Shown here one piece after another: positions 31,726-41,948 of a DNA stretch of 64,000 nt (the stretch's first letter is position 1; every line of letters starts with the position of its first letter). This DNA comes from Gemmatimonadaceae bacterium (GTDB lineage Bacteria > Gemmatimonadota > Gemmatimonadetes > Gemmatimonadales > Gemmatimonadaceae). The notes under the pieces were generated by a model that made no database searches, had not been told where the DNA came from, and saw only the letters and a list, made by a program, of their open reading frames with translations. The DNA lies in contig JADKJT010000002.1 in NCBI GenBank assembly GCA_016720905.1, positions 310,001 to 374,000 on the forward strand, given 5' to 3'. Position numbers and translations under genes: made by a program.

Positions 31726-34700
31726 ATGGATGCTGTCCTGATCCGAAGGTCGCTGCGCACGGCCACGGCTCTGGCGGCGCTCGCGTTCTTTGCGAGCGCA
31801 GCGCAGGCGCAGACACAGGTCTTCGCTGGCAAAGTCACGTCGGCCGGTCAGCCGGTTGGTGGCGCCAGCGTTGGGATTCCGGAAATCGGCGCCGGCACGA
31901 TCACGACCACCGACGGCAAGTACAGCTTTACCGTCGACGTCGCGAAGTACGGCGGCCGCAATGTGAACCTTGTGGTGCGCTACATCGGCCTCAAGCCGAA
32001 GCGCCTGCCGATGGTGATCGCCGCCGGTCGGGTCGACAAGGACTACGACCTCGAGAAGGACATCCTCAATCTCGAGCAGGTCGTGGTGACTGGCGTGTCC
32101 GATGCAACGTCGCAGAAGAAGACCGCGTTCGCGGTTGCCGTTGTTGACGCCACGGCCATCAAGGAGGCCCCGGCGATCTCGCCGATCGGCAGCCTGGCCG
32201 GCAAGATTGCCGGTGCCAGTGTGGCCACCACGTCTGGGTCGCCCGGATCGGAGCCCGCCATTCGTTTGCGTTCGGCCACGTCGCTGGCCGGCCGTCAGGA
32301 TCCGCTGGTCATCATCGACGGCACGATCACGCGACTGGGACTGGCCGATGTCAATTCGCAGGACATCGAGCGGGTGGAAGTGATCAAGGGTGCGGCCGCA
32401 AGCTCGCTGTATGGATCTGATGCCGCCAACGGCGTCATCCAGATCTTCACCAAGCGCGGCGCGAATCTGGCCGAAGGGCAGACCAACTTCACGTTCCGCA
32501 ACGAGTACGGGCAGAGCTATCTGCCGCGAAAGGTCGGGTTGAATAACTCGACCGCGTTTGAACTGGACCCGACCAACACCACCGGCTTGCTGAAGGGATT
32601 CAAGCTGGATGCCAACGGGCAGCGCATCGCGGCTCTGGACGACATTTCCGACAACAGCTACCCGTTCATCTACGACGCGCTGAGCGAAGTGTTCAAGCCG
32701 GGGTCGACGATGAGCAACTACATCTCGCTCGGTCACCGCAAGGGTGCGACCAACTTCAATGCGTCCATCCAGAACATCCAGGAAACGGGCGTGTTGACGC
32801 TGCTCAAGGGCTACAGCCGCCAGAACTTCCGCATCAACGTCGACCAGGCCGTGAACGACAAGTTGAATGTCTCCACCGGCATGTTCTACGGACGCTCGCG
32901 GGCCGATCAGACGAACGAAGGCGGCCTGTTCTTCGGCATCCGGTTCCTTGAGCCGAACGTCGATATCACCGCCCCGAACCCCGACGGGACGCCGTATCTG
33001 GCGAAAATCCGTCAGCCACCCTCGTCGGGCAACCTGAGCAACCCGCTGTATACGCTCAACAACCAGCAGGTGCAGAACGACCGTGACCGGTTCACCGGCG
33101 TATTGAAGGCCACCTACCGCCCGCTTGAGTGGCTCACGGCGGAAGGCAACTTCAACTACGACCAGTCCACCGGCAACAACAAATCGTTCACGCCGATCGG
33201 CTTCCAGAACTCCATTGGCGGCAAGGGACAGGGCGGGTTGTCGCAGGGCTACACCAGCGACCACACGTTCAACACAGGCGCCACGCTGACGGCCATCCGA
33301 AGCCTCGGTGACTGGCTCACCAACACCACCAAGCTGGCCATGGTCTACGAAGACCAGACGGCCAACTCGCTGGGTGTCAGCGCGTCGAAGCTCACCGTTG
33401 GCGGTGTGACGGAGTTCGGCGCCGCGGCGCAGGATCCCGAATGCGCCCAACATCCCGGGCTCGAGCACCATCACCATCCGGAATCGCAACCTGTTCGCGA
33501 TCACCACGTTCGACATCAAGGATCGCTACATCATCGACGGTCTCGTGCGTCAGGACGAGTCGTCGCTGTTCGGCGCCAAGGAACGCAAGGCCACCTACAC
33601 GCGCGCCTCGGCCGCCTACCGGTTCAGCGAAGACTTCAGCCTTCCCGGCATCGACGAGGGCAAGATTCGCGTGTCGTACGGCACCGCCGGCCTGCGTCCG
33701 CAGTTCGATGCGCAGTACGAGGTGTTCTCGGTGGCGGGTGGCAGCCCGTCCAAGGTGACGCTGGGCAATCCGAACCTGAAGCCGGCGTTCTCGAAGGAAA
33801 CGGAAGCGGGTTTCAACCTCAACTTCCTGAAGAACTACACGTTCGAGTACAGCTACTCCGACAAGGTCACCAGCGACCAGATCCTGCTGGTACCGACGTC
33901 GTCGGCCACGGGCTATCAGAACACGTGGGTGAATGCGGCCACGCTGGCCGGCACCACGCACGAGTTCGCGTTCGGCGCGGTCCTCGCCTCCAGCAAGGAC
34001 TTCTTCTGGCGCCTCAACGTGACCGGTGATCGCACGCGCTCCAAGATCACCGAGCTCAACGTCGGTCCGTACCTGGCCGGCCCGGATGGCGGCGGCGGCA
34101 ACACGCGCATCTTCCGCGTGGCGCCCAACCAGGTGTTCGGCATCATCTACGGCTCCTCCTGGATCAAGACCGCCGATCAGTTGGCCACCAACATCACCAA
34201 CGGCACGCTTTCCGGCACCGCTGCTGATTACACAGTCAATGAGCTGGGCTACTACGTGGCTAAGACCGCGTATCACACGAAGGACGAGCGTCCGCTCAAG
34301 TACTTCGACGCCAAGGGCAACTCGCTGCAGGCCATTGGTGACGTGAACCCCGACTTCACGCTGGGATTCAACAACACCATCCAGTGGAAGGGGTTGTCGC
34401 TGACGGGCGTGGTGACCTGGCAGAAGGGCGGTGACGTGTACAACTACACCCGCCAGTGGCCGTACAACGAACTGCGCGACTCGGACTTCGACCAGCGCAC
34501 CGTGCCGACGGCCGAGAAGAAGCCACAGGGCTTCTTCCAGGCGTTCTACAACAACTTCGATCCGAACAGCAAGTTCGTCGAAGACGGCAGCTTTGTCCGG
34601 CTGCGCGAACTGTCGCTGAACTATCAAGTGCCGAAGTCGATGGTGAAGGGCGCTCGTTTGGGCGGATTCGAGACGGCACGCATTGGTCTCGTGGGTCGCA

Positions 34701-34840
34701 ACCTGTGGACCAAGACCAAGTACACGGGCTACGATCCGGACGTCTCGGGCCCCGGCGGCAACCCGTTCGGGTATCGCGTGGACTACTTCACGTATCCTGC
34801 GTACCGCACGTTTACGCTCATGTTCGAACTCGGCTACTGA
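31726..34840 (+). CDS. SusC/RagA-type TonB-dependent outer-membrane receptor, frameshifted
   Basis: About 1,038 residues over two frames. It has a signal peptide (ALAFFASAAQAQ), then a carboxypeptidase-regulatory-like domain (FAGKVTSAGQPVGGASV), a plug (DPLVIIDGTITRLGLADVNSQDIERVEVIKGAAASSLYGSDAANGVI) and a long beta-barrel ending in FTLMFELGY, an outer-membrane C-terminal pattern. GAGGT lies 6 bases before ATG 31726. The first frame loses homology after FGAAAQDP, and the second resumes NAPNIPGSSTITIRNRNLF. Removing one C from the CCC at 33436-33438 gives a continuous family sequence. It should import glycans, peptides or other large nutrients with the SusD-like lipoprotein encoded 27 bases downstream. 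Confidence 0.88.
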
Positions 34841-34867
34841 CCACCCGCCAACACAGGATTTGACTCG

Positions 34868-36451
34868 ATGCAGATGACTCGATTTTTGCGAGCAGTCAGC
34901 GTGCTGGCGGCCATGGCCGTTGCAGGATGCAACTCGCTCGAAGTAGCAAACCCCAACGCGCCCGACGCCAAGCGCGCGTTGTCCGACCCGGCGGCTCTCG
35001 AGGCCGTCGCGGGCGGAACGCTCCGCACCTGGTTCAACACGTTCGAAGGATGCGAAGGCAACTGCGTGCTGGTCACGCAGGCGCAATCGTTCTCCGCGTC
35101 GTGGAACAACTGGAACATGAACTTCTATTCCAGCTACGATGCCGACGGCAAGCGCCTCACGCGCCCCTGGCAGAACGATCCGGCCGCCGCCGGACGCACC
35201 AGCATCGAAGTGCCGTGGGGCGGCATGTACTCGGCGATTTCCTCGTCGGTGGACGTGCTCAAGGCCATTCGCAAGAACAACGTGGTGATCAACAGCGCGG
35301 CCGACACCAAGCGTGCCGAAGCCGTGTCGGAACTCATGTTGGGCGCGGGACTCAGCTACATCGCGCTCAATTTCGACAAGGGCTATGTCGTTGATGAGAA
35401 CACCGATCTGGCCACGTTGGCGTATTCGAATCGCAAGCAAATTCGCGATGCGGCCGTGGCCAAGCTGCAGGCAGCCGCCACAATCGCCAAGGCGAATTCG
35501 TTCAATACCCCGGCATCGTGGACGAACGGCGTGAGCTATTCCAGCGCGCAGATTGCCCAGATTGCCAACACCATGTCGGCCATCACGCTGGCGTACTATC
35601 CGCGCAACGCGGCGGAAAATGCGGCCGTGAACTGGGCGCAGGTGCTCACGTACACGCAGTCGGGTATGTCCAGCGGCACGCCGTTCAACTTCGTCTTTGT
35701 CGGCGACGGGTGTGTGTCGTTCTGCCATCAGATCCTTACCTGGTTTGATGACTTCAACACCGGTCGCGTGCACACGCGCGTGGCCAACCTGCTGGATCCG
35801 GTCACCCAGAGAACGCCGTTCCCGCTGGACGCGGCCGGCAATCCCGTGGGCAATCCCGTGCCGAACTCGCCCGACAAACGGCTGGGCGACGGTTCGTTTG
35901 GCGACGCGTCCATCGTTGACGGATTCGGCACGAATCCCAAGACGGCCAACGCGGGTACGGACTTCGCGTACTCGCGGGACCAGATCTTCCGTCCAAGCCG
36001 TGGTTCATACCATCAGTCGAACATCGGCTTCACGCGCTACGACCTGACGGGATTGCAGGATCCGTCGGGCATCTGGGCGGGCTATGGTCCGGCGCCCGTG
36101 ATGACGGCCACGCAGAGTGACTTGCTGCAGGCCGAAGCGCTCATTCGCAGCGGTGGCTCGTTGGCCACGGCGGCAACGATCATCAACAAGACGCGCGTCA
36201 CCCGTGGCGGCCTGCCGGCCGCTGCTGCTGGCGATGGCGTGGCGGGGCTGACCACCAAGCTGGCGTACGAGATGGAAATCGAGTTGCTGGGTCTTGGCGC
36301 GTCACCGTACTACTGGCGTCGTCGCACCGACGGCCTGTTGGACGGCACGCCGCGTGAAATGCCGGTGCCGGCGAAGGAGCTCGGCGTGAAGGGCGAGGCG
36401 CTCTACACGTGGGGCGGCACGGGACCGTTGAACTCCGTCACGCCTCCATAA
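34868..36451 (+). CDS. SusD/RagB-like nutrient-binding lipoprotein
   Basis: 527 residues with a lipobox (AVAGCNSLEVANPNAPD), the classic N-terminus of SusD/RagB proteins. Helical TPR-like segments typical of the family follow (AVSELMLGAGLSYIALNFDKGYV, RDAAVAKLQAAATIAKAN), and the C-terminal part has QSDLLQAEALIRSGG and YEMEIELLGLGASPYYWRRR. It acts as the lid of the SusC barrel, catching ligand at the cell surface. ATG 34874 is an alternative start. It follows the SusC gene by 27 bases and ends at a strong intrinsic terminator. Cysteines near residues 58 and 66 and in CVSFCHQ may form disulfides. Confidence 0.88.
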   Translation: MQMTRFLRAVSVLAAMAVAGCNSLEVANPNAPDAKRALSDPAALEAVAGGTLRTWFNTFEGCEGNCVLVTQAQSFSASWNNWNMNFYSSYDADGKRLTRPWQNDPAAAGRTSIEVPWGGMYSAISSSVDVLKAIRKNNVVINSAADTKRAEAVSELMLGAGLSYIALNFDKGYVVDENTDLATLAYSNRKQIRDAAVAKLQAAATIAKANSFNTPASWTNGVSYSSAQIAQIANTMSAITLAYYPRNAAENAAVNWAQVLTYTQSGMSSGTPFNFVFVGDGCVSFCHQILTWFDDFNTGRVHTRVANLLDPVTQRTPFPLDAAGNPVGNPVPNSPDKRLGDGSFGDASIVDGFGTNPKTANAGTDFAYSRDQIFRPSRGSYHQSNIGFTRYDLTGLQDPSGIWAGYGPAPVMTATQSDLLQAEALIRSGGSLATAATIINKTRVTRGGLPAAAAGDGVAGLTTKLAYEMEIELLGLGASPYYWRRRTDGLLDGTPREMPVPAKELGVKGEALYTWGGTGPLNSVTPP

Positions 36452-36476
36452 GGTGACGGGTTGGTAGTGGCGTGAA

Positions 36477-36515
36477 CGCGGGGCCGGGAGCGTCTTCCCG
36501 GCCCCGCGTTTTTTT
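36477..36515 (+). terminator. Rho-independent terminator of the SusC/SusD operon
   Basis: A 13-base perfect stem (36477-36489 with 36496-36508), a 6-base loop and seven T residues (36509-36515), 26 bases after the SusD stop. Confidence 0.92.
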
Positions 36516-36557
36516 GTATTGCGAAGGTGATGTAGTGTTCCCAATAGAAACAGATTT

Positions 36558-36625
36558 ACCGCGAAGTGCGCAGAGGCGCAGGGGAGCGCGTGCGGGTCAC
36601 CCCGCGACCCCGCGAACCCCGCGGT
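36558..36625. repeat. 27-bp-arm intergenic palindrome, copy 2
   Basis: Left arm 36558-36584 (ACCGCGAAGTGCGC...) and right arm 36599-36625 (...AACCCCGCGGT) are imperfect inverted copies. This is the most diverged and GC-rich member. It lies after the SusD terminator and 80 bases before the M20 peptidase start. Confidence 0.7.
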
Positions 36626-36705
36626 TCAATCGTCTGATGGGGAACCGTCGAATTTATCCATCGTTTATTGCACCACCCCTGCGCCCCCAACGCTTTGGAG
36701 TCTCC

Positions 36706-38136
36706 ATGCGCACACCGTTCCTGGCCGCGATCCTCCTGCTGGCCTGCACCGCCACACTCGGCGCGCAGGAAACCGCCACCGAACGCGACGCCGCGAAGGA
36801 CGTGCTGCGCAAGATGGCAGCGCTCGAGCAATCGCTGGATGTACCTGGCCTCGTTGCCAAGCTCACGGCCTCCAATGCGGCGCGTGATCAGGTGGTGGCG
36901 CGGGCCAAGGAGTTGATGGACAAGGAGCTGCTGGCGCTGGCAGACGATCTCACGAAACACCCCGAGATCGGCTTTCAGGAAACCGACGCGGTGCGCAAGC
37001 TCGGCGCGTATCTCACCACACATGGATTCGAAGTGACCACCGGCACCGCCGGCTTCAAGACCGCGTTTGTCGCACGCTACAAGCAGGGTGCAGGGCTGCC
37101 GAACCTCGGCATCATCGTGGAGTACGATGCGCTGCGCGGCACCGGTCGCAGCTTTCATGGCGACCAGCATTCCACGCAGGGGCCGGTGGGCATCGCGGCC
37201 GCGGTGGCCATGAGCGAGTACCTCACAAAGAACAAGTTGCCCGGTACCGTGACCGTGTTCGGCACGCCGGCCGAAGAAATGATGCCGCCGCCTGTGAAGA
37301 CCGTGATGCATGAGGCCAAGGTGTTCGATGGCATGGATATTCTGGTGCGCAGTCATTCCAGCACCTCCACCCAGCGTGCGGCCGCCGGATTTGGCACCTG
37401 CTGTCTCAATATCAACGGCGTGCGTTACGTATTTACCGGCGTGCCGGCCCATCAGATGATGGCGTGGGAAGGACGCAACGCACTCACCGCCGTCATTCAT
37501 CTGTTCAACAACATCGACGCCATTCGCAGCAACCTGCGTCCGGAAACGCGCATTCAGGGCATCATCCCGGAAGGGGGCGCGGCACCCAATGTCGTCCCCG
37601 ACCGTGCGGTGGCCGATTTCTATGTGCGCTATCCCGATGTGGCGTATCTCGAGCAGGTGCAGGAGATGGTGGACAATGCCGCGCGCGGGGCCGCGCTGGC
37701 CACCGGTACGCAAGTGAAGATCGAGCGCTACGGTCAAATGCGCGACGGTATTGCCGTGGCATCGCTGGGCGAGGTGGGCTTCGCGTATCTCAAGAAATAC
37801 GGTGGCACCAATGTGATGGCCGAACCCGGCAAGCCGCAGGGGTACGAGGAAACCGGGAGCGTGTCCAGCGACATTCCCGGCAACGGGTTCAGCGCGCACA
37901 CGTCCAACTCACCGTTCCATAGCTACGGAATGGAGAGCGACGCGTTGGCCGAGGTGGGACACACCGGCTTTGTGGTGGATGCGCAGGCGATGACGGCCGT
38001 GCTGTTCGACTTCGCCACGCGTCCGGAGTATCGCGCGGTGGTGAAGAAGGAGTTTGCCGGACTCAAGGCCCTGTACGGCGAGTACCAGGAGGCGCTGCGG
38101 AAGGCGTATGTGGTGCCGAAGGCGGCCACCCCGTAG
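36706..38136 (+). CDS. Exported M20-family amidohydrolase/peptidase
   Basis: 476 residues with a signal peptide (LAAILLLACTATLGAQ). The M20 amidohydrolase fold is seen in PEIGFQETDAVRKLGAYLTTHGFEV, GIIVEYDALRG, the His-Asp-like metal region HGDQHSTQGPVGIAAAVA and the general-base pair in FGTPAEEMMPP. The dimerisation or lid domain follows with FTGVPAHQMMAWEGRNAL. It resembles p-aminobenzoyl-glutamate or N-acyl amino acid hydrolases (AbgB-like). GGAG lies 8 bases before ATG 36706. Located after a SusC/SusD pair, it may process imported or periplasmic peptides or acyl-amino acids; the link is inferred. The His in the metal site is arranged unlike the usual CGHD motif, so metal use should be viewed with care. 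Confidence 0.85.
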   Translation: MRTPFLAAILLLACTATLGAQETATERDAAKDVLRKMAALEQSLDVPGLVAKLTASNAARDQVVARAKELMDKELLALADDLTKHPEIGFQETDAVRKLGAYLTTHGFEVTTGTAGFKTAFVARYKQGAGLPNLGIIVEYDALRGTGRSFHGDQHSTQGPVGIAAAVAMSEYLTKNKLPGTVTVFGTPAEEMMPPPVKTVMHEAKVFDGMDILVRSHSSTSTQRAAAGFGTCCLNINGVRYVFTGVPAHQMMAWEGRNALTAVIHLFNNIDAIRSNLRPETRIQGIIPEGGAAPNVVPDRAVADFYVRYPDVAYLEQVQEMVDNAARGAALATGTQVKIERYGQMRDGIAVASLGEVGFAYLKKYGGTNVMAEPGKPQGYEETGSVSSDIPGNGFSAHTSNSPFHSYGMESDALAEVGHTGFVVDAQAMTAVLFDFATRPEYRAVVKKEFAGLKALYGEYQEALRKAYVVPKAATP

Positions 38137-38224
38137 CACCGACTTGGCAACGCCTCGCGCCCGACTCGTCGAGGCGCTATGCTCAACGGGTTGCCCACCC
38201 GCCCACCATTCGAGGACTGTGACC

Positions 38225-39304
38225 ATGTCGCGCCGTCTCGCCATCGTTTCATCGATTGCCACCACCACGCTCGTGTTCGCGGCCTACACCTTGCGACACG
38301 GGGCCACGCCCGCGTCTGCGGCCGACCTCGACGACCATTCGGCGCACATGCGCGCAGAAGATCGTATGGCACCCATGACCATGTCGATCAGCGGCGCTGG
38401 TTCGCAGCAGGACGATCTCAGCTTGCCCGCCAGCGCGGCCACCACGGCGGCGCGACTGGCGGCGTCACCGCGTCATGGCGAATGGGTCACGTTCGCCTCC
38501 ACGCCCGGATCGAAGGACTCCATCATGGCCTGGGTCGTGTATCCGGCCACGAAGAACAAGGCGCCGGTGGTGGTGGTGGTACACGAAATTTTCGGGCTTT
38601 CGAGTTGGGTGCGCGCGGTGGCCGACCAGGTTGCCGCTGAAGGCTTCATTGCCATCGCACCAGACTTCCTGTCGCGCGTGCGGGGCGGCCCGAGTTCGGT
38701 CGAGCTCAAAAGCGACACGGCCACGCGGCTCATTCGCGGCGTCGATGCGGCAGAGCGGAATCGCGTGATTGCCGCCGCCGCGAACTACGCGATGATGCTG
38801 CCCGCCGCGAAACAGAAGTATGCCGTGATTGGCTACTGCTGGGGCGGACAAACCACGTTCTATCACGGTATCAACGGTGGCCTCAAGGGCTTCTCCGGCG
38901 GCGTGGCGTTTTACGGGCTGCCGTACACGTCCGGCGGGACTCCGGCTACCGCGACCACGGCGGCGGTACCAGCATCGCTGGACGTCGATTCATTGCGGAA
39001 AATCAAGCAGCCAATCATGCTGCTGAACGGATCCAAGGATGCGCGTATCGCGGCCGCGATGCCGGCGCTGGATTCGATCATGAAGAAGCTGAAGAAGAAA
39101 TACACGGGCGTGAATTACGACGGCGCCGTGCACGGGTTCCTGCGGGCGCAAGCCGATGGCCGCGCCCCGCGTGCCGCAACGGCAACCCAGCCGGCCGAGA
39201 CCGAGGCGGATGTGGCGAAGGAATCGGCGGCGAATCTTGCGGCCACCAAGGACGGGTGGCCGAAGACGATTGCGTTCCTGAAGAAGAATCTCGGGGTGAA
39301 GTAG
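38225..39304 (+). CDS. Exported dienelactone hydrolase-like alpha/beta hydrolase
   Basis: 359 residues. An N-terminal hydrophobic stretch serves as signal peptide or anchor. The hydrolase core has APVVVVVHEIFGLSSW, the nucleophile elbow GYCWGGQ (a cysteine in place of serine, as in dienelactone hydrolases), NGSKDARI for the acid and GAVHGFLR for the catalytic His. It probably hydrolyses lactones or esters in the periplasm. GAGG lies 9 bases before ATG 38225. It starts 88 bases after the M20 gene and may be co-transcribed. A palindromic repeat follows before the convergent aquaglyceroporin gene. Confidence 0.88.
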   Translation: MSRRLAIVSSIATTTLVFAAYTLRHGATPASAADLDDHSAHMRAEDRMAPMTMSISGAGSQQDDLSLPASAATTAARLAASPRHGEWVTFASTPGSKDSIMAWVVYPATKNKAPVVVVVHEIFGLSSWVRAVADQVAAEGFIAIAPDFLSRVRGGPSSVELKSDTATRLIRGVDAAERNRVIAAAANYAMMLPAAKQKYAVIGYCWGGQTTFYHGINGGLKGFSGGVAFYGLPYTSGGTPATATTAAVPASLDVDSLRKIKQPIMLLNGSKDARIAAAMPALDSIMKKLKKKYTGVNYDGAVHGFLRAQADGRAPRAATATQPAETEADVAKESAANLAATKDGWPKTIAFLKKNLGVK

Positions 39305-39355
39305 GGGGTCGGCGGGGAGATCGCGGAGGTCGCAGCCTTCGAACTAACTGATTGA

Positions 39356-39425
39356 ACCGCCAAGGACGCGAAGGTCGCCAAGAATCACTGATGCAGGACT
39401 TGGCGACCTTTGCGTCCTTGGCGGT
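39356..39425. repeat. 27-bp-arm intergenic palindrome, copy 3
   Basis: Arms 39356-39382 and 39399-39425 match as inverted repeats with one mismatch in 27, around a 16-base loop. The arm shows a 9-base period (AAGGACGCG, AAGGTCGCC, AAG). It sits between two convergent genes. Confidence 0.88.
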
Positions 39426-39450
39426 GAATGTTCTTTGACCGACCGCGCTG

Positions 39451-40179
39451 CTACCCGTGCAGCGCTCCAAACGCCAGCGCCGCCATCACCCCACCCGCAA
39501 TCGGCCCCACCACCGGAATCCACGCATACGACCAGTCGCTGCCGCCCTTCCCCGCGATCGGCAGTAGCGCATGCGCAATTCGCGGCCCCAGATCGCGCGC
39601 CGGATTGATGGCGTAGCCCGTGGTGCCGCCCATGGAAAGACCGATGCCCCACACCAGCGCGCCAATGAGCAGTGGCACGAGATTGCTGGCCGGTTGCGCA
39701 CCCTGTGCCGCGACACTGGTGATGGCCGTCGCGACGAAGACCAGCGCCGCCGTGCCGATGATCTCGCTGATGAGATTGGCCCCGGGCGAACGCACCGCTG
39801 GCGCGGTGCAGTAGCAGGCCAGTTTGCTGCCCTGATCGGTCGTACGACTCCAGTGCGGCAGGTAATGCAGCCAGACCAGTGTCGCCCCCACAATGGCACC
39901 GGCGAACTGCGCCGCGATATGCGCCATGGCGTCCGGGAGCGTGCGCGTGCCCGTGACGAGATTGGCCAGCGTGACGGCGGGGTTGAGTTCGCCGGGCGCA
40001 CCGAACGCGGTGGCCGTGAAGACGCCCAGTAGCACGCCAAGCGCCCAGCCGGTGGCGATCACGATCCAGCCGCTATTTTCGGCCTTTGAGTTCTTGAGCA
40101 CGACACCGGCTACGACACCGTTGCCGAACAGGATGAGCACCATGGTACCGAGAAATTCGCCGAGTGCGGTTGCGGGCAT
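39451..40179 (-). CDS. glpF: Aquaglyceroporin (MIP family)
   Basis: 242-residue integral membrane channel of the major intrinsic protein family. Both pore motifs are present: NPAVT near residue 66 and NPARD near 197. The Asp after NPAR is the mark of glycerol facilitators as opposed to AqpZ (NPARS). Six hydrophobic segments plus two half-helices fit the MIP fold. It should allow glycerol or small polyols, and water, across the inner membrane. No glycerol kinase gene is adjacent. ATG 40179 begins MPATALGEFLGT, the standard N-terminus. It is divergent from the APC permease. Confidence 0.9.
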   Translation of the reverse strand: MPATALGEFLGTMVLILFGNGVVAGVVLKNSKAENSGWIVIATGWALGVLLGVFTATAFGAPGELNPAVTLANLVTGTRTLPDAMAHIAAQFAGAIVGATLVWLHYLPHWSRTTDQGSKLACYCTAPAVRSPGANLISEIIGTAALVFVATAITSVAAQGAQPASNLVPLLIGALVWGIGLSMGGTTGYAINPARDLGPRIAHALLPIAGKGGSDWSYAWIPVVGPIAGGVMAALAFGALHG

Positions 40180-40480
40180 GCCGAGGGCCTCAGGAGGGGG
40201 GGAAAGGAGCGGGTGTCGCAGATTTAGCGGTTGGGTGGCTGTTCAGCGAGCAGCGCCGAACTACTTTCGCTTTCCGTGGAGGTGATGGGCGCGCCGGCGA
40301 GGCATGTTCCATGAATAACGCCACGGGCGTGGCGCCGTCACCGCGCACCCGAATGTGATGACAAGGCCGGACGGGAACAATCGCCTCGACCGACGTCAAT
40401 CGGGACTGAGACGTCGACAACACCGGAGAATGCCGCGACATGATGGACCCGACAACCGCGAGACGACGAGACAGATCCGC
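40180..40480. other. Divergent intergenic region without recognised element
   Basis: 301 bases between the aquaglyceroporin and permease genes. The permease frame stays open into it but shows no conserved protein. A purine-rich G-run (about 40191-40206) is next to the channel gene. It presumably holds two promoters that I cannot place. Confidence 0.4.
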
Positions 40481-41881
40481 ATGAGCCCATCGGACGCGGG
40501 ACTCAAGCGTACGCTCACGCTGCGCGATCTCGTGCTGCTCAACATCGTCGCTGTCTACACGCCCAGCACGCTGTCGCAAACGCTGCAACTGGGCCTGTTC
40601 GGCGTGCTCTTCTGGGCGCTGGCGTCGTTGACCTTCATGCTGCCCTACGCCGCGGCGCTGGCCGACCTGACGCGACAATATCCGCGCGAAGGGGGCGTGT
40701 ACGCGTGGACGCGCCTGGCCTTTGGCGATGCGCATGGATTCATCTGCGGCTGGTGCTATTGGGTGAATTCATTTCTGTACCTCCCCAGTATCTTCCTGGG
40801 GATGGCGGCGGTTGCGGCGCTGCTGGGCGGCGCGAAAACCGCGTGGATCAATGAGCATCAGGCCGTCGTGGTGACCGTCGCCTGCGGAGCACTCTGGCTG
40901 TCGGCTGGCCTGCACATCGTCGGACTGGGCCAGGGGAAGTGGCTGCAGAACGTGGGCGCGTTCGGGCGGCTCGCCATTGCGGCCGGATTGTTGACAGCCG
41001 CCGCATGGACTCTGTACGACACCGGTGGTCAGGCGTCGCACGCGGTGCCAGGCAACACGCTCAACGTGTGGTATTCGCTGGCCCTCTGGCCATTCGTTTT
41101 GAACGCGTTGCTCGGTCTCGACCTCGGCTCGGTCATGAGCGATGAGGCCAACGCACCCGCGCGCGACATCCCGCGTTCGCTGGCCATTGGGGGTGTCGCC
41201 GTGGGCTTGATCTACCTGCTGACATTCAGTGCGGCGCTCGTGACCGGCATGCCCGAGACCAACGTGATCTACGGGCACGTGCTGGCCATCAACTCGGTCA
41301 TCGCCCGCGCCGGTGCGAACGGGGCGTTGACGGTCTTGGCCGCATTCATTGTCATGTGCGAATTGCTTGGCCTGATCGGGAGCGGTGCCGCGTGGCTGGC
41401 CGCGCCGGCCCGCGTTCCATTCGCCATCGGCATCGATCACTACCTGCCGACGGCCTTTGCGAAGGTGCATCCACGATTTGGCACCCCATACGTGGCACTC
41501 CTGGTCGAGGCCGGCGCAGCAACCGTGCTGATCATCGTGAGCGCGTACGGGGCCAATCTGCAGGATGCCTATCTCGCGCTGTTGAGCGGGTCGATTGTGC
41601 TGGTGCTGGTCCCATTCGGATACCTGTTTGCCAGTTGGCGGTCTTTGAGTGCTCGCGAAGACCGCACGTTCGCGCACTCGCGCAGTCGCGTACGCGCCCT
41701 CAGCGGCATCGGCCTCGCGGCCGCAATACTGGCCATCGTCGCCTGTTTCATTCCGCCCCCGGTGGTGACGGAAGTGACCGGGTTTGAGCTCAAGATCGCT
41801 GGCTCGGTGGCATTCATGCTGGGCACGGGGTGGGCGGCGTACGCTGCCGGGAAACGTCGGGCAATGCGATCGTTTGCGTAA
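40481..41881 (+). CDS. APC-family amino acid permease
   Basis: 466-residue inner-membrane transporter with about 12 hydrophobic segments. The N-terminal TLRDLVLLNIVAVYTPSTLSQ and YPREGGVYAWTRLAFGDAHGF segments match the APC superfamily, with the EGG(V/I)Y motif and the VMSDEANAPARDIPRSL loop typical of amino acid/polyamine/organocation carriers. It probably imports or exchanges amino acids; specificity is unknown. The start ATG 40481 is chosen from the family N-terminus, since the frame is open further upstream. The stop lies 67 bases before the BNR-propeller gene. Confidence 0.88.
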   Translation: MSPSDAGLKRTLTLRDLVLLNIVAVYTPSTLSQTLQLGLFGVLFWALASLTFMLPYAAALADLTRQYPREGGVYAWTRLAFGDAHGFICGWCYWVNSFLYLPSIFLGMAAVAALLGGAKTAWINEHQAVVVTVACGALWLSAGLHIVGLGQGKWLQNVGAFGRLAIAAGLLTAAAWTLYDTGGQASHAVPGNTLNVWYSLALWPFVLNALLGLDLGSVMSDEANAPARDIPRSLAIGGVAVGLIYLLTFSAALVTGMPETNVIYGHVLAINSVIARAGANGALTVLAAFIVMCELLGLIGSGAAWLAAPARVPFAIGIDHYLPTAFAKVHPRFGTPYVALLVEAGAATVLIIVSAYGANLQDAYLALLSGSIVLVLVPFGYLFASWRSLSAREDRTFAHSRSRVRALSGIGLAAAILAIVACFIPPPVVTEVTGFELKIAGSVAFMLGTGWAAYAAGKRRAMRSFA

Positions 41882-41948
41882 TCGCTTCGTTCGCCGCATA
41901 TCCAGTGTGTTGGTGCAGACGCCTCGATTCACTACGGAGATTTCACCC

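Noticed and set aside
33460..33500. His-rich stretch (EHHHHPE) resembling an affinity tag or metal site
   Set aside because: It arises from reading the SusC gene past its frameshift in the wrong frame; the correct frame reads SSTITIRNRN.
33392..35773. 793-residue open frame opposite SusC/SusD
   Set aside because: Antisense shadow of recognised genes with low-complexity composition and no domain.
36556..37899. 447-residue open frame opposite the M20 peptidase
   Set aside because: Antisense shadow; the plus strand has signal peptide, ribosome site and family motifs.
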